Notes: generated by a model not told the origin, from the sequence alone. A stretch of DNA of 57,754 bases from an uncultured Roseiflexus sp. (GCA_937935075.1 CALGYB010000123.1:1-57754); one strand, 5' to 3'. Numbered from the stretch's first letter, positions 34,749-43,658 are shown. Numbers and translations are program-made.

Positions 34749-36650
34749 ATGGAACCATACACGATCCATCTTCATTCCAGCATTGTTCTCGATGCGTCTG
34801 TCGAGCGTCTCTGGCCCATTCTCTCCGACACCGACCGCACAAACCGCATGATCGGTCTGCCGGCGTTCGAGCGCACTCAGCCGGATCGCGATCTCGTGCA
34901 GATCGTCTATGGTCATTTTCTGGGGGTTCCGGTCAGCTGGCGCGAGCATCCCTTTGAATGGATTTTCGAGCAGCAGTTTTCGGTCGAGCGCGAATTTGCT
35001 CCACCGCTCCCGGTGGAACGATTACAGACCACCACCCGTTTCACCCCATTGCCGGGTGATCGCACAAAGATCGATGTCGAAGTCCATATGACGCCGCGCA
35101 ATATCATCGGAAACATCGGCGGGCGTCTGATCGTCGGACAGCGGATGTTGCGCGCCATGCGCCGGGCATACCGCGAATTGGGGCGGCTGGCGGCGACACC
35201 TGGGACGATCACGCTTCCACCGGTTCGCCCGCCGCGTGTCAATCATCAGCGTCTCCGTATCGTGGCTGCCCGCTTGCGGGCGTTCGGCATCCGCGAAGCG
35301 CTGATCGACCGGTTGACCAATCATATCGTTCGCGCCGACGATCCGCAGGTGCTCAAGATGCGCGCCTTTGCGCTGGCTGATCTGTGGGACGAGCCGCGGA
35401 TGGAGGTGCTGCGTCTGTGTCTGTACGCCACCCGTGTCGGGATGCTCGATCTCGAATGGGACGTACTCTGCCCCAGTTGCCGCGGACCGAGCCGGCGCGT
35501 CGGTTCGCTCAGCGATCTCGAACACGACTCCTACTGTCCATCGTGCGATGTGCGCTACGACACCAATTTCGATGAGTCGATCGAAGTACGGTTCAATGTC
35601 AATCCATCCATCCGCGCAGCGGTCGATGTCTCCTATTGCATCGGCGGGCCTGCCAACACCCCCCACATCGTTGCGCAGATCGCGCTGCCCGCACGAGGAC
35701 GGCGGATGGTGAAACTGCGTCTCACCCCTGATCATTACCGTCTGCGCAGCCGCCAGATGACCGGGCGGGTCGCATTTGAAGTCGTGAGCGGCGCCGCCGC
35801 GCAAACCGCACACATCGTCTTCGACGCGGACTCCGCCAGCATCGACGAATCGCTCATCGGAGCAGGCGAGGTGACGATCATTATTGACAACGGCGCCGAT
35901 ACACCGGCTTTGATTGTCATCGAGCGCAGCGATTGGAGTTCCCAGGCGACCAGCGCCGCACTGGCGACATCGCTCACCGAGTTTCGCCAGTTGTTCTCGT
36001 CGGAAGCGTTATCGCCGGGGGTTGGCATCGCCGTTCGGAGTCTGACGTTTCTGTTCAGCGACCTGAAAGGTTCGACCGCACTCTACGAACAAATTGGCGA
36101 CTCGCCAGCCTATGCACGGGTACGCGACCATTTCACCCTGATGAACGCAATTATTGGCGCCCACAATGGATCGCTCGTCAAGACCATCGGCGATGCGGTG
36201 ATGGCGGTATTTTCCTCAGCCGAGGCCGCAGTTGCCGCAGCGCTGGAGATTCAGCGCGAATTCACGCTTGGCGAAATGGCGCGCGGCAATCCGGCGTTGC
36301 GGGTCAAACTGGGTTTGCACAGCGGTCCCTGTATTGCAGTCAATGCCAACAACCTGCTCGACTACTTCGGTTCGACGGTAAACATTGCCGCTCGCGTGCA
36401 GAACGAGAGCATCGGCGGCGATATCGTGCTGACCGACGCACTGACCGACGATCCACTGGTACATGCTGTGCTGGAACGTGAGGATGTCGAATTGGAGTTT
36501 TTCGAATGCGAATTGCGCGGTCTATCGCAGCAATTCAAACTCACGCGCGTCTGGGTGACGCATCCGATGGATCGGGCAGACGCGCCATTGACAGAACAGC
36601 CAGGCGGGTCTACAATACAGAGCGTCACGGGGCGTGGCGCAGCCTGGTAG
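34749..36650 (+). CDS. DUF5939-type adenylate/guanylate cyclase
   Basis: 633 residues. Residues 1-150 look like an SRPBCC/START-type binding domain (VERLWPILSDTDRTNRMIG). Residues 155-420 match the cyclase-associated DUF5939 region with two Cys pairs, CPSC and CPSC, suggesting a zinc ribbon. The C-terminal class III cyclase has FLFSDLKGSTALYEQIGD and KTIGDAVMAVF (metal Asp residues) and DYFGSTVNIAARVQ (transition-state Asn/Arg). It would make cAMP or cGMP in response to a bound ligand. The -10 TATAAT at 34679-34684 overlaps the earlier ATG (34683), so ATG 34749 is used. The 3' end enters the tRNA-Pro gene. Confidence 0.88.
   Translation: MEPYTIHLHSSIVLDASVERLWPILSDTDRTNRMIGLPAFERTQPDRDLVQIVYGHFLGVPVSWREHPFEWIFEQQFSVEREFAPPLPVERLQTTTRFTPLPGDRTKIDVEVHMTPRNIIGNIGGRLIVGQRMLRAMRRAYRELGRLAATPGTITLPPVRPPRVNHQRLRIVAARLRAFGIREALIDRLTNHIVRADDPQVLKMRAFALADLWDEPRMEVLRLCLYATRVGMLDLEWDVLCPSCRGPSRRVGSLSDLEHDSYCPSCDVRYDTNFDESIEVRFNVNPSIRAAVDVSYCIGGPANTPHIVAQIALPARGRRMVKLRLTPDHYRLRSRQMTGRVAFEVVSGAAAQTAHIVFDADSASIDESLIGAGEVTIIIDNGADTPALIVIERSDWSSQATSAALATSLTEFRQLFSSEALSPGVGIAVRSLTFLFSDLKGSTALYEQIGDSPAYARVRDHFTLMNAIIGAHNGSLVKTIGDAVMAVFSSAEAAVAAALEIQREFTLGEMARGNPALRVKLGLHSGPCIAVNANNLLDYFGSTVNIAARVQNESIGGDIVLTDALTDDPLVHAVLEREDVELEFFECELRGLSQQFKLTRVWVTHPMDRADAPLTEQPGGSTIQSVTGRGAAW
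36588..36616 (+). promoter_or_regulatory. tRNA-Pro promoter inside the cyclase coding sequence
   Basis: TTGACA (36588-36593), 17 bp, TACAAT (36611-36616): a near-perfect promoter whose start, near 36623, is 5 nt before the mature tRNA 5' end. All of it lies in the last 22 codons of the cyclase gene. Confidence 0.75.
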
Positions 36651-36704
36651 CGCACCTGAATGGGGTTCAGGAGGTCGCTGGTTCAAATCCAGTCGCCCCG
36701 ACCA
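36628..36704 (+). tRNA. tRNA-Pro (anticodon GGG)
   Basis: 77 nt including an encoded CCA end. Acceptor CGGGGCG pairs with CGCCCCG; D arm with AGCCTGGTAGCGC; anticodon stem CCTGA/TCAGG with loop ATGGGGT, anticodon GGG; T arm CTGG-TTCAAAT-CCAG. The first 23 nt overlap the end of the cyclase gene, whose stop codon TAG is the TAG of the D-loop. Confidence 0.97.
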
Positions 36705-36718
36705 TACCGTGCACCCAA

Positions 36719-36750
36719 CAACGACCTGTACGTGCTGTTGCAGGTCGTTG
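36719..36750 (+). terminator. hairpin terminator behind tRNA-Pro
   Basis: CAACGACCTG (36719-36728) and CAGGTCGTTG (36741-36750) are perfectly complementary, 12-nt loop, followed by CGTCGTTTGC rather than a strong T-run. Confidence 0.55.
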
Positions 36751-36779
36751 CGTCGTTTGCGATTAAGGCGCGCTTCCTC

Positions 36780-36808
36780 TTGCATCCCCTTGACGCTTGC
36801 GCTATAAT
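36780..36808 (+). promoter_or_regulatory. promoter of the TPR-Roadblock operon
   Basis: TTGCAT (36780-36785), 17 bp, TATAAT (36803-36808). Transcription near 36815 leaves a leader of about 110 nt before the ATG at 36927. Confidence 0.65.
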
Positions 36809-36926
36809 GCCTCTAGTTTTACGCATGATGGGGTGTTGCTGCGCCCTGACACACACTGTTTCTTTTCAGGCCGTAAAAGATTACACGACACTGCCGTCGC
36901 CGCAGTTCGACACCGGGAGGAGCGTA

Positions 36927-39900
36927 ATGGCACGAATGAGCCTGCAGACGGCTTTCGACCAGGCCCGGCAATGGCTCGAAACCAATGACCTCGATCGCGC
37001 TATCGGAATGGCGCATCATATCCTCGAGACCTATCCCCACTGCCTGGAAGCGCATCAGATGCTGGGAGAAGCGCATCTGGCCAATCGTCAGTATGAAGAA
37101 GCGCGTGCTGATTTCGAGCGCGTCCTTACGTTCGATCCGGAGCATATTCCGGCGCTCGTGGGCCTTGGCATGACCTGCGAGCGGCTTGGACAGCTTGATC
37201 GCGCGATTTCGGCATTTGAACGCGCTCTGGAAATCAAGCCCGACCTGCCGGAGCTGCGGAGCCAGTTGCTGCGACTCTACACCGATGCATGGGGGAGCGA
37301 ATATGCGCACCTGCGTCTCAGCCGGGCTGGACTGGCGCGGTTGTATGCAAAAGGGCACATGCTGCCACAGGCCATCTCTGAGTTTCGCCAGGTGGTGGCG
37401 GATCAGCCCGACCGTTTCGATTCTCGTGTGGCGCTCGCGGAAGTTCTCTGGCGCGATGAGCAGGAAGAGGAAGCGGCAGAGGTGTGCCGCAGCATTCTTG
37501 CGAAGCAGTCCAATGTACTGAAGGCAAACCTGATTCTAGGGTATATCGAACTGGCTGCCGGCAACCCGTCCGGTGAACAGTTTTGGAAGACGGCAGCAGC
37601 CATCGACCCGTATCAGAGTATGGCCCGGGCATTGTTCGAGTCGCTCCCGCCTGTCGATGTGCCGGAACCGACCCTTCCAGAATGGGATGAGACTGAATGG
37701 TTCAATCGGCAGGTGGCGGCGCCCGCCGAACAACTCGCCGCCACCCGTTCGATGGAATCTACGACGCCAACTGCTGTCGCTGCGCCTCCTCCGCCTCCGC
37801 CATCAGCACCGCCGCTCTCCTATGCCGATAGCGATGATTTTCTCGCCAGCCTGCTGGCGATCGACGCTGCGCCGCCTGTTGTATCGCATCCGGTCGAAGA
37901 AGCCGAGGTTGAAATCAGTTCCGATACACGCCCATTTACGATCGAAGAATTGGGGTTAAGTGAGGCTGAACTTGCAAGCCTCGGCGCGCTGGAAGAAGAA
38001 CCGTCCGGTCCTGCAGAGGTTTCGACGCAGGTGGAGCCGGTTGCCGGCGCCGCTACGCCTGAGGAGTCGTCCGAGGTGAGCGCGATGCGCCCGTTCACGC
38101 TGGACGAACTGGGGTTGACGCCGGACGAAATCGCAGCGCTCGATAGCGTGTCTGCGCCTGAGGAGTCGTCCGAGGTGAGCGCGATGCGCCCGTTCACGCT
38201 GGACGAACTGGGGTTGACGCCGGACGAAATCGCGGCGCTCGATAGCGCGTCTACGGCGGCGCCGGCGTCCCAACCATCACAACTCGAAGATTTCGATATT
38301 GACGCACAACCCTTCTCGCTCGACGATATCGATTTTGAAAGGGGCGGGCACGCCCCGGCAGCAGGACGTGATGTTGGATCCGGGGCTGGCGACGTGCCGC
38401 CCGATTTGCAGCCGTTCTCGATCGAAGAATTGGATATCGGCAGCATGAGCGGTCAGGCGGATTTTGGCGAGTTGCCGCCGTCACTGCAACCCTTCTCGCT
38501 GGAAGAACCGCCGGCGCCGCAACGCCCGCGAATGGCGGGGCTTACGCCGGAAGAAGCGGGCGAAACCCCGATCGAAGAGGAGGATACCTTCCTGCCGCGC
38601 GGTTTTAGCTGGCAACAACCAACCCAACGCGCGGAACCGTCGTTCTTTCAATCAACATCGGCGGCTTCCACACCGGACACGGGCACCATTTTCTCGAAAC
38701 TGCAAAAGCAGCGTGAACGCGCGCCGCTGTCGCAGGCGGAGGAGCCGCCGCCGCCGCCCATCGCTCCAGATGAACACCTGGGTCTGTTCTCACTGGACGA
38801 TGTATCCCTGCGCGACGATGAGTCGCCTGAGTCTGGCGCTCCCTCTTTTACTGCTGAACCACCCGTCGAATCGCAGCCGCCCGACGATAGCGGGCAGTTT
38901 CAGGCGATTTCGCTCGAAGAAGTGGAAAGCGTTGAGTCTGCCGTTGCCAGTGGGGTCATTCAACCGTTCTCGTTCACTGATCTTGGACTGACCGACGAAG
39001 AGATCGCTGCCCTCGGACTGGGCAGCGCGCCTGAGGCATCGGCGGCGCAGACCGGGTTTGGACTGACCGACGAAGAGATCGCCGCCCTTGGACTGGATAG
39101 TGCGTCTGAGGCGCTGGCGGCGCGGGCAGAGATGAGCGCACCGGTGCAGGAAGAACCGCCGGTCATGGCAGCGTCGCCGGTCGAGGCGCCGGTCATGCCT
39201 CCTGCTCTGGAGCCGCCGCCCCGACCGCTCGAGGAAGTGGAAAGCATCGAAGACGCTTTGGCCAGCGGTCAGCTTCAACCATTCTCGTTCACCGACCTGG
39301 GGTTGAGCGAAGAAGAAATCGCAGCGCTGGGGCTTGGTGATCTGGGGGGGGCTGCCCAATCGCCGGTTTCTGTCGAACCCGAGCCTCTCACGGAGTCGGC
39401 GCCTGAGATCGAGATGTCTGAAGCGTCACAGACGCCCGAACCGTTTGTCGAACCATTGACAGGCGGGGGGGAAGCGCCAGCGCCCAAGGCTGCGGCAGAG
39501 CCTGTTATTGAAGAATCGCTCGGCATCGAGGAATTGCAGCCATTCTCGCTTACCGATCTGGGTCTTTCGGAAGAGGAACTGGCAGAGTTCGACCTGTCGG
39601 ACCTAGAGGAAGAGGGGGTGGAGTACGATGAGGGGCGCCTGGGCATTACCGAGGAAGAACTGGCAGCCCTCGGAACGGGCGGTGATCTCGAGTGGATGCC
39701 GGAACTGACACCTGTGAGTGAACCGCCTGCCGCTGCGTTCGAGCCGGTTGAACCTGCGCCCGAAGCCATCGGCGGCGATGATGTTGTTGACCGACTGATC
39801 CAGATCGGTCGTGAGCGCGGCTATGTCGATATTGCTGACATCATTGCTGCGGTGAAAGACCCCGAGGCGGAAGCGGCGCGGATCGACGAGATCGGGCGCA

Positions 39901-40955
39901 TGCTCCACATGGCGCGGATCGAGATCCGCGATGGCGACGAAGTGATCGACCTCGACGCAGAATATGCGGAGGATGAGTCTCCGTTGATGCCGGAAGACGC
40001 CGTCGCGCCGGCTGCATTCGAAGCAGAGGAAGAAGACCTGATGCGCCCCTTCTCACTGGAGGAACTCGGGTTGTCCGACGATGAAATCGCTATGCTCGCT
40101 GCGGCGGCTGCCGGCGGTGCAGAGGAGACGCCACCAGCGGAAGAATCGTCGCTCACCCCCTTCTCGCTGGAAGAGTCCGACGCAGCAGACGATGAAATCG
40201 CCATGATCGCCGCCAGCAGCGTGGAGGAGGCGCCACCAGCGGAAGAACCGCCGCTTACCCCCTTCTCGCTGGCAGAATTGGGGTTGTCGGAAGAAGAGAT
40301 CGCCCTGTTGAACGAGACGGCAGCATCCTTTAGCGCATCGCCTTCACCTGCCGCTGAAGTCGAAACTGAAACTGCTGCGTGGTTCGATCTGGAACCGGTG
40401 GTTGCTGACACCGAAGCGGCGCCGCTGCCCGAACCGCCAGCGCCGGATCTGGCAGAAGCGCCGACGCCGACGATCACGCCAGCGCCGGCATCGTCACAAC
40501 GTATCGAGCAGCCGCCAGCGCCGCCTGCTGCACCTGTTTCGCCGCCAGCGCCACCCGCTATGGCTGTGAAACCGCCGCCAGCGCCGTCTGCTGCACCTGT
40601 TTCGCCGCCAGCGCCGCCGCCTGCGGTGATCCACGACCCGAGCGATTACCCGGAACTGCAAGAGTATTTGCAGATGCTCGAATCCGATCCGAACAACCAT
40701 ATCTTGCGACTCTCGATTGCGCGCGTTGGCGGTCAGGTGGGAATGACAGAGATTGCAATGCAGCACTATCGCCGGCTCATCAAGCAGAATGCGCTTCTTG
40801 ATGAGATTGTTGACGATCTGACCGACATGATCGCTGAAACCAGTGATACGAATCTGTTGCGTAAACTGCATCGCACCCTTGGCGACGCTTACTCGCGTCA
40901 GGGGCGCTTCCGCGACGCGATGCGCGAGTATAGCTGGATACCAGGACAGGCATAA
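36927..40955 (+). CDS. giant TPR protein with about 13 PF[ST]-motif repeats
   Basis: 1342 residues, very acidic. Residues 1-230 are TPR-like helices (AIGMAHHILETYPHCLEAHQ, ALVGLGMTCERLGQLDRAIS). From about 330 to 1130 runs a low-complexity Pro/Glu/Ala region holding about 13 copies of a motif like RPFTLDELGLTPDEIAAL; two neighbouring copies are a 99-bp near-exact tandem duplication (38056-38253). Near residues 951-1020, RLIQIGRERGYVDIADIIAAV and IDEIGRMLHMARIEI resemble the sigma-70 region 1.1 fold. A Pro-rich linker leads to C-terminal TPR-like helices (ILRLSIARVGGQVGMTEIA). GGGAGGAG fixes the ATG. Likely a cytoplasmic scaffold. The Roadblock gene follows. Confidence 0.8.
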   Translation: MARMSLQTAFDQARQWLETNDLDRAIGMAHHILETYPHCLEAHQMLGEAHLANRQYEEARADFERVLTFDPEHIPALVGLGMTCERLGQLDRAISAFERALEIKPDLPELRSQLLRLYTDAWGSEYAHLRLSRAGLARLYAKGHMLPQAISEFRQVVADQPDRFDSRVALAEVLWRDEQEEEAAEVCRSILAKQSNVLKANLILGYIELAAGNPSGEQFWKTAAAIDPYQSMARALFESLPPVDVPEPTLPEWDETEWFNRQVAAPAEQLAATRSMESTTPTAVAAPPPPPPSAPPLSYADSDDFLASLLAIDAAPPVVSHPVEEAEVEISSDTRPFTIEELGLSEAELASLGALEEEPSGPAEVSTQVEPVAGAATPEESSEVSAMRPFTLDELGLTPDEIAALDSVSAPEESSEVSAMRPFTLDELGLTPDEIAALDSASTAAPASQPSQLEDFDIDAQPFSLDDIDFERGGHAPAAGRDVGSGAGDVPPDLQPFSIEELDIGSMSGQADFGELPPSLQPFSLEEPPAPQRPRMAGLTPEEAGETPIEEEDTFLPRGFSWQQPTQRAEPSFFQSTSAASTPDTGTIFSKLQKQRERAPLSQAEEPPPPPIAPDEHLGLFSLDDVSLRDDESPESGAPSFTAEPPVESQPPDDSGQFQAISLEEVESVESAVASGVIQPFSFTDLGLTDEEIAALGLGSAPEASAAQTGFGLTDEEIAALGLDSASEALAARAEMSAPVQEEPPVMAASPVEAPVMPPALEPPPRPLEEVESIEDALASGQLQPFSFTDLGLSEEEIAALGLGDLGGAAQSPVSVEPEPLTESAPEIEMSEASQTPEPFVEPLTGGGEAPAPKAAAEPVIEESLGIEELQPFSLTDLGLSEEELAEFDLSDLEEEGVEYDEGRLGITEEELAALGTGGDLEWMPELTPVSEPPAAAFEPVEPAPEAIGGDDVVDRLIQIGRERGYVDIADIIAAVKDPEAEAARIDEIGRMLHMARIEIRDGDEVIDLDAEYAEDESPLMPEDAVAPAAFEAEEEDLMRPFSLEELGLSDDEIAMLAAAAAGGAEETPPAEESSLTPFSLEESDAADDEIAMIAASSVEEAPPAEEPPLTPFSLAELGLSEEEIALLNETAASFSASPSPAAEVETETAAWFDLEPVVADTEAAPLPEPPAPDLAEAPTPTITPAPASSQRIEQPPAPPAAPVSPPAPPAMAVKPPPAPSAAPVSPPAPPPAVIHDPSDYPELQEYLQMLESDPNNHILRLSIARVGGQVGMTEIAMQHYRRLIKQNALLDEIVDDLTDMIAETSDTNLLRKLHRTLGDAYSRQGRFRDAMREYSWIPGQA

Positions 40956-40998
40956 AGCCGCGTGACGTCAGTTGCGCTTCTGTGAACGGTAAAGAACG

Positions 40999-41358
40999 AT
41001 GACTGTCAATATGCGCCGGATTGTTGAAGACCTCATCCGGGTCGAAGGGGTCATTGGAAGTTTGCTCGTTGGAAAGGATGGCCTGGTTGTCGCCAGTACG
41101 CTGATGGACGAGGAAGACGCTGAGATCCTGGGTGCAATGTCGGCTGCCGTGTTTGGCGAGATTGACAAAGCCACCAGGCGAATCGGCGTCGGTATGCTGA
41201 TCGACTCGATTATTGACGCCGAGCAGGGGTCGATTCTTATGCTCGAGGCGCGCGAGTTGATCCTGGTCGTTATTACTCAGCGGATGGTCAATCTTGGTCT
41301 GGTGAAGATGGAAATGCGCCGGGCATCCAAACGGATCAGCGAGGCCGTGCCGATCTGA
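40999..41358 (+). CDS. Roadblock/LC7 domain protein
   Basis: 119 residues, one complete Roadblock/LC7 (MglB-like) domain: IVEDLIRVEGVIGSLLVGKDGLVVAST, then AEILGAMSAAVFGEIDKATRRIG and ILMLEARELILVVITQRMVNLGLVKMEM. Such proteins dimerise and often bind small Ras-like GTPases or sit in regulatory complexes. No GTPase gene is adjacent. It is 43 nt behind the giant TPR gene and ends in a terminator-like hairpin, so those two genes are likely a unit and their products may bind each other. Confidence 0.92.
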   Translation: MTVNMRRIVEDLIRVEGVIGSLLVGKDGLVVASTLMDEEDAEILGAMSAAVFGEIDKATRRIGVGMLIDSIIDAEQGSILMLEARELILVVITQRMVNLGLVKMEMRRASKRISEAVPI

Positions 41359-41439
41359 ATCGAGTCTGTCGTCCCTGATGAGGTGTTACTCACATGATAC
41401 GGCGCAGTGCCCGGTCAAGGGTCGTTCGACTGCTGGTTT

Positions 41440-41469
41440 CGCGCCCGTGAGCGTCATGCTCAGGGCGCG
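41440..41469 (+). terminator. hairpin between the Roadblock gene and ndk
   Basis: CGCGCCC (41440-41446), a one-base bulge, TGAGC (41448-41452), 5-nt loop, GCTCA (41458-41462), GGGCGCG (41463-41469): a 12-bp stem, followed by ATGTTTGTGTT. A weak T-run, so termination may be partial. Confidence 0.55.
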
Positions 41470-41508
41470 ATGTTTGTGTTCTGTTACTGATAAAGGAGAG
41501 ATGGAGGC

Positions 41509-41958
41509 ATGGAGCGTTCTCTCATCATTCTGAAGCCCGATGCAGTGCAGCGTGGATTGATTGGACCCATCCTGACGCGGATCGAACAGCGCGGCTTGCG
41601 CATTGTCGGCATGAAGTTGATCCAGATCGATGAGGCGCTGGCGCGTCGGCACTATGCGGTTCATGAGGGCAAGCCGTTCTTCGATAGCCTGATCTCCTAC
41701 ATTACTTCCGGTCCGGTGTTGGTGCTGGTCGTAACCGGCGCGAACGTCATCGAAATCGTGCGTTCGATGGTCGGGGCAACCAATCCGGTCAAGGCGGCGC
41801 CGGGCACCATCCGCGGCGATTTCGCACTCGAGATCGGGCGGAACCTTATCCATGCCTCCGACTCGCCGGAAAATGGCGAGATGGAGGTGAATCTCTTCTT
41901 CCGTGCCGAGGAACTGGTTGATATGCGCCGCAGCGCCGATCAGTGGATTTATGAGTAG
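41509..41958 (+). CDS. ndk: nucleoside diphosphate kinase
   Basis: 149 residues, standard. ERSLIILKPDAVQRGLIG at the N-terminus, then GATNPVKAAPGTIRGDFA, and the phosphate-carrying His in GRNLIHASDSPENGEMEVNLFF. It moves the gamma phosphate between nucleoside triphosphates to keep NTP/dNTP pools balanced. AAAGGAGAGATGGAGGC before the ATG is a strong ribosome site. Confidence 0.97.
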   Translation: MERSLIILKPDAVQRGLIGPILTRIEQRGLRIVGMKLIQIDEALARRHYAVHEGKPFFDSLISYITSGPVLVLVVTGANVIEIVRSMVGATNPVKAAPGTIRGDFALEIGRNLIHASDSPENGEMEVNLFFRAEELVDMRRSADQWIYE

Positions 41959-41964
41959 ATCGCC

Positions 41965-43230
41965 TTATCTGCTGCTGTTGAATTCGCGCCACCACTCGTG
42001 AAATAGATGTTCCGGGTCGCTCCAGTAGCGTTCGGCATCAACAGCAGACGGTGGTGCAGGCAGCGTCGATGCGCTGCGGATACGGCGGGCAATATCACGC
42101 ACGGCGCTAACCGCCGGTTTCTCGCGTCCCAGCCCATCGACGACCCCCATCGTCCGGTAGCATCGGGTGCGATCAAGCGGCGGCGTCTGCCACATCTCTT
42201 CGGGGACATCGGCATACGCCGCCAGCCACACGCCAGCCGCCCCATCGGTGTAGAGCCGCTCCAGCGCTGTGTAGAGGAACTCCGCTTGTTCGCCTGCCGT
42301 CCCTCGATACATCAGCGCTGTACGGCCATAGAGGTCGTCGTCGAACCATCCGGCGGTCTCGCCATTCGCTACTGTCGGCATCCCGACGCCAACGACGATG
42401 ATCCGTCGTTCAGCCAGACCGGCAGCCAGTACGTGCAGATAGGCGGCGGGGTTCGTGTGCCGCGTCTGGTAATCCGCCGGCGTTTCCGGGAGATCGACTG
42501 TGACGCCGGCGAGCGCACAATGCTGTGCCACATGCTCAGGTCGCGGGCCCGAGCGACGTTTCAAGCCGGTGGGAGAGATGACCCCCAGACAGATAGCACG
42601 CGGCGCAACGCGCTTCAGTTCGTCGCTCATCGCTGCAAACCACTGCGACGCTGCCCGATCCGACTCGGGGCGATGAACACGCTCGAACCCTTCACCCAGT
42701 TGCCAAGCCCAAACTGCTGGATGATCGCCAAAGTAGCCGCCGATCTCGCGCACCAGGTAGCGCTGTGCCTCGACAATTGTCGGATCGCTGAAGAAATCGC
42801 CGCATTGCACCGGGCGATACCGTCCGCCGGTCAGAACGCGGATCAACCCCGGCGGACGCACGAGCAGCAGCGGTTGGCCATGCCGGGCGCGGCGTAACGC
42901 GCCGGCGATGTCTGGACCGTTCGCCCACGACGGAACCTGCAACTGACCAAGCGCAGCCACCGGAAAAAACGCCAGAACGACCCGCAAACCGGCGGCGTGC
43001 GCTGTGTCGAGCGCATGCTCCAGGCGCCGCATTGCGCGGCCGTTGATCCGCTCAGGTCCGGGCTGAAAATCCTCCCACAGCAAGCAGAAGCGCACGGTAT
43101 CGAACCCAATCGCGGCGATGTGCGCCAATTCCTCACGCACTGCGCCGCGATCATAGCGCTGCCAGAGCAACGGGCCGACACGACGCGGCCAGTAGGTCAC
43201 GCCCAATGAGAAGGTCTCATTCGTCGTCAT
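41965..43230 (-). CDS. TIM-barrel glycoside-hydrolase-like protein
   Basis: 421 residues. GVTYWPRRVGPLLWQRYDRGAVREEL, then IGFDTVRFCLLWEDFQPGP and GLRVVLAFFP follow the GH5/GH42-type (beta/alpha)8 plan. The acid/base strand reads VWAWQLGEGFERV, with Glu but without the usual preceding Asn. The strand where the nucleophile Glu is expected reads IIVVGVGMPTVANGE and lacks it in the normal place. It may be a glycan-binding or altered enzyme. No signal peptide. Its ATG overlaps the hepT stop by 4 nt, so it is the last gene of a coupled minus-strand operon. Confidence 0.72.
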   Translation of the reverse strand: MTTNETFSLGVTYWPRRVGPLLWQRYDRGAVREELAHIAAIGFDTVRFCLLWEDFQPGPERINGRAMRRLEHALDTAHAAGLRVVLAFFPVAALGQLQVPSWANGPDIAGALRRARHGQPLLLVRPPGLIRVLTGGRYRPVQCGDFFSDPTIVEAQRYLVREIGGYFGDHPAVWAWQLGEGFERVHRPESDRAASQWFAAMSDELKRVAPRAICLGVISPTGLKRRSGPRPEHVAQHCALAGVTVDLPETPADYQTRHTNPAAYLHVLAAGLAERRIIVVGVGMPTVANGETAGWFDDDLYGRTALMYRGTAGEQAEFLYTALERLYTDGAAGVWLAAYADVPEEMWQTPPLDRTRCYRTMGVVDGLGREKPAVSAVRDIARRIRSASTLPAPPSAVDAERYWSDPEHLFHEWWREFNSSR

Positions 43231-43658
43231 GGCTGATTCTGCGCGTCAAGAAATGTTCCGACCTGGGTGAGAAACTGTTCAAATGCGGAAAGATCGTGCT
43301 GAAGCGCGTCATAGACGCGATCATAATCAATCGACAGGTACTGATGCACCAGAATGTTGCGAAAGCCGACAGCCTGCGCCAGCCTGTCGCCAAGATCATC
43401 GGAGATAACGCCAGCGCGCGCCACTGCCAGCACCGCATCACGTCCGGCGTCGGGCAGCGGCAACGAGAGGCCGGCAATCAGTTGGTCGCAGACGCTGATA
43501 ACGACCTCGATAGCCAGCTGAAGGGTACGGTCAACCGTCGCACGTATGCGCCAATCATTATCGAGATCGGCGCGCGAGTGCTGTTGCAACTCGCGCAACT
43601 GCGCCAGATACACCTGGAGTTGCGCCAGATGACGGGCAATGGTCAGTGCGCCGGTCAT
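43227..43658 (-). CDS. hepT: HepT-like HEPN toxin
   Basis: 143 residues, all helical. FRNILVHQYLSIDY carries the R-x4-H-x-Y motif of HEPN ribonucleases (RNILVHQY). In characterised pairs the toxin cuts RNA and is silenced when its partner MntA adds AMP to the Tyr of this motif, which is present here. The start overlaps the stop of mntA by 4 nt. Length is normal for HepT. Confidence 0.88.
   Translation of the reverse strand: MTGALTIARHLAQLQVYLAQLRELQQHSRADLDNDWRIRATVDRTLQLAIEVVISVCDQLIAGLSLPLPDAGRDAVLAVARAGVISDDLGDRLAQAVGFRNILVHQYLSIDYDRVYDALQHDLSAFEQFLTQVGTFLDAQNQP

Noticed and set aside
36660-36926. Longer N-terminus for the giant TPR protein starting inside tRNA-Pro
   Set aside because: It would translate tRNA, terminator and promoter; GGGAGGAG before 36927 gives a clear start.
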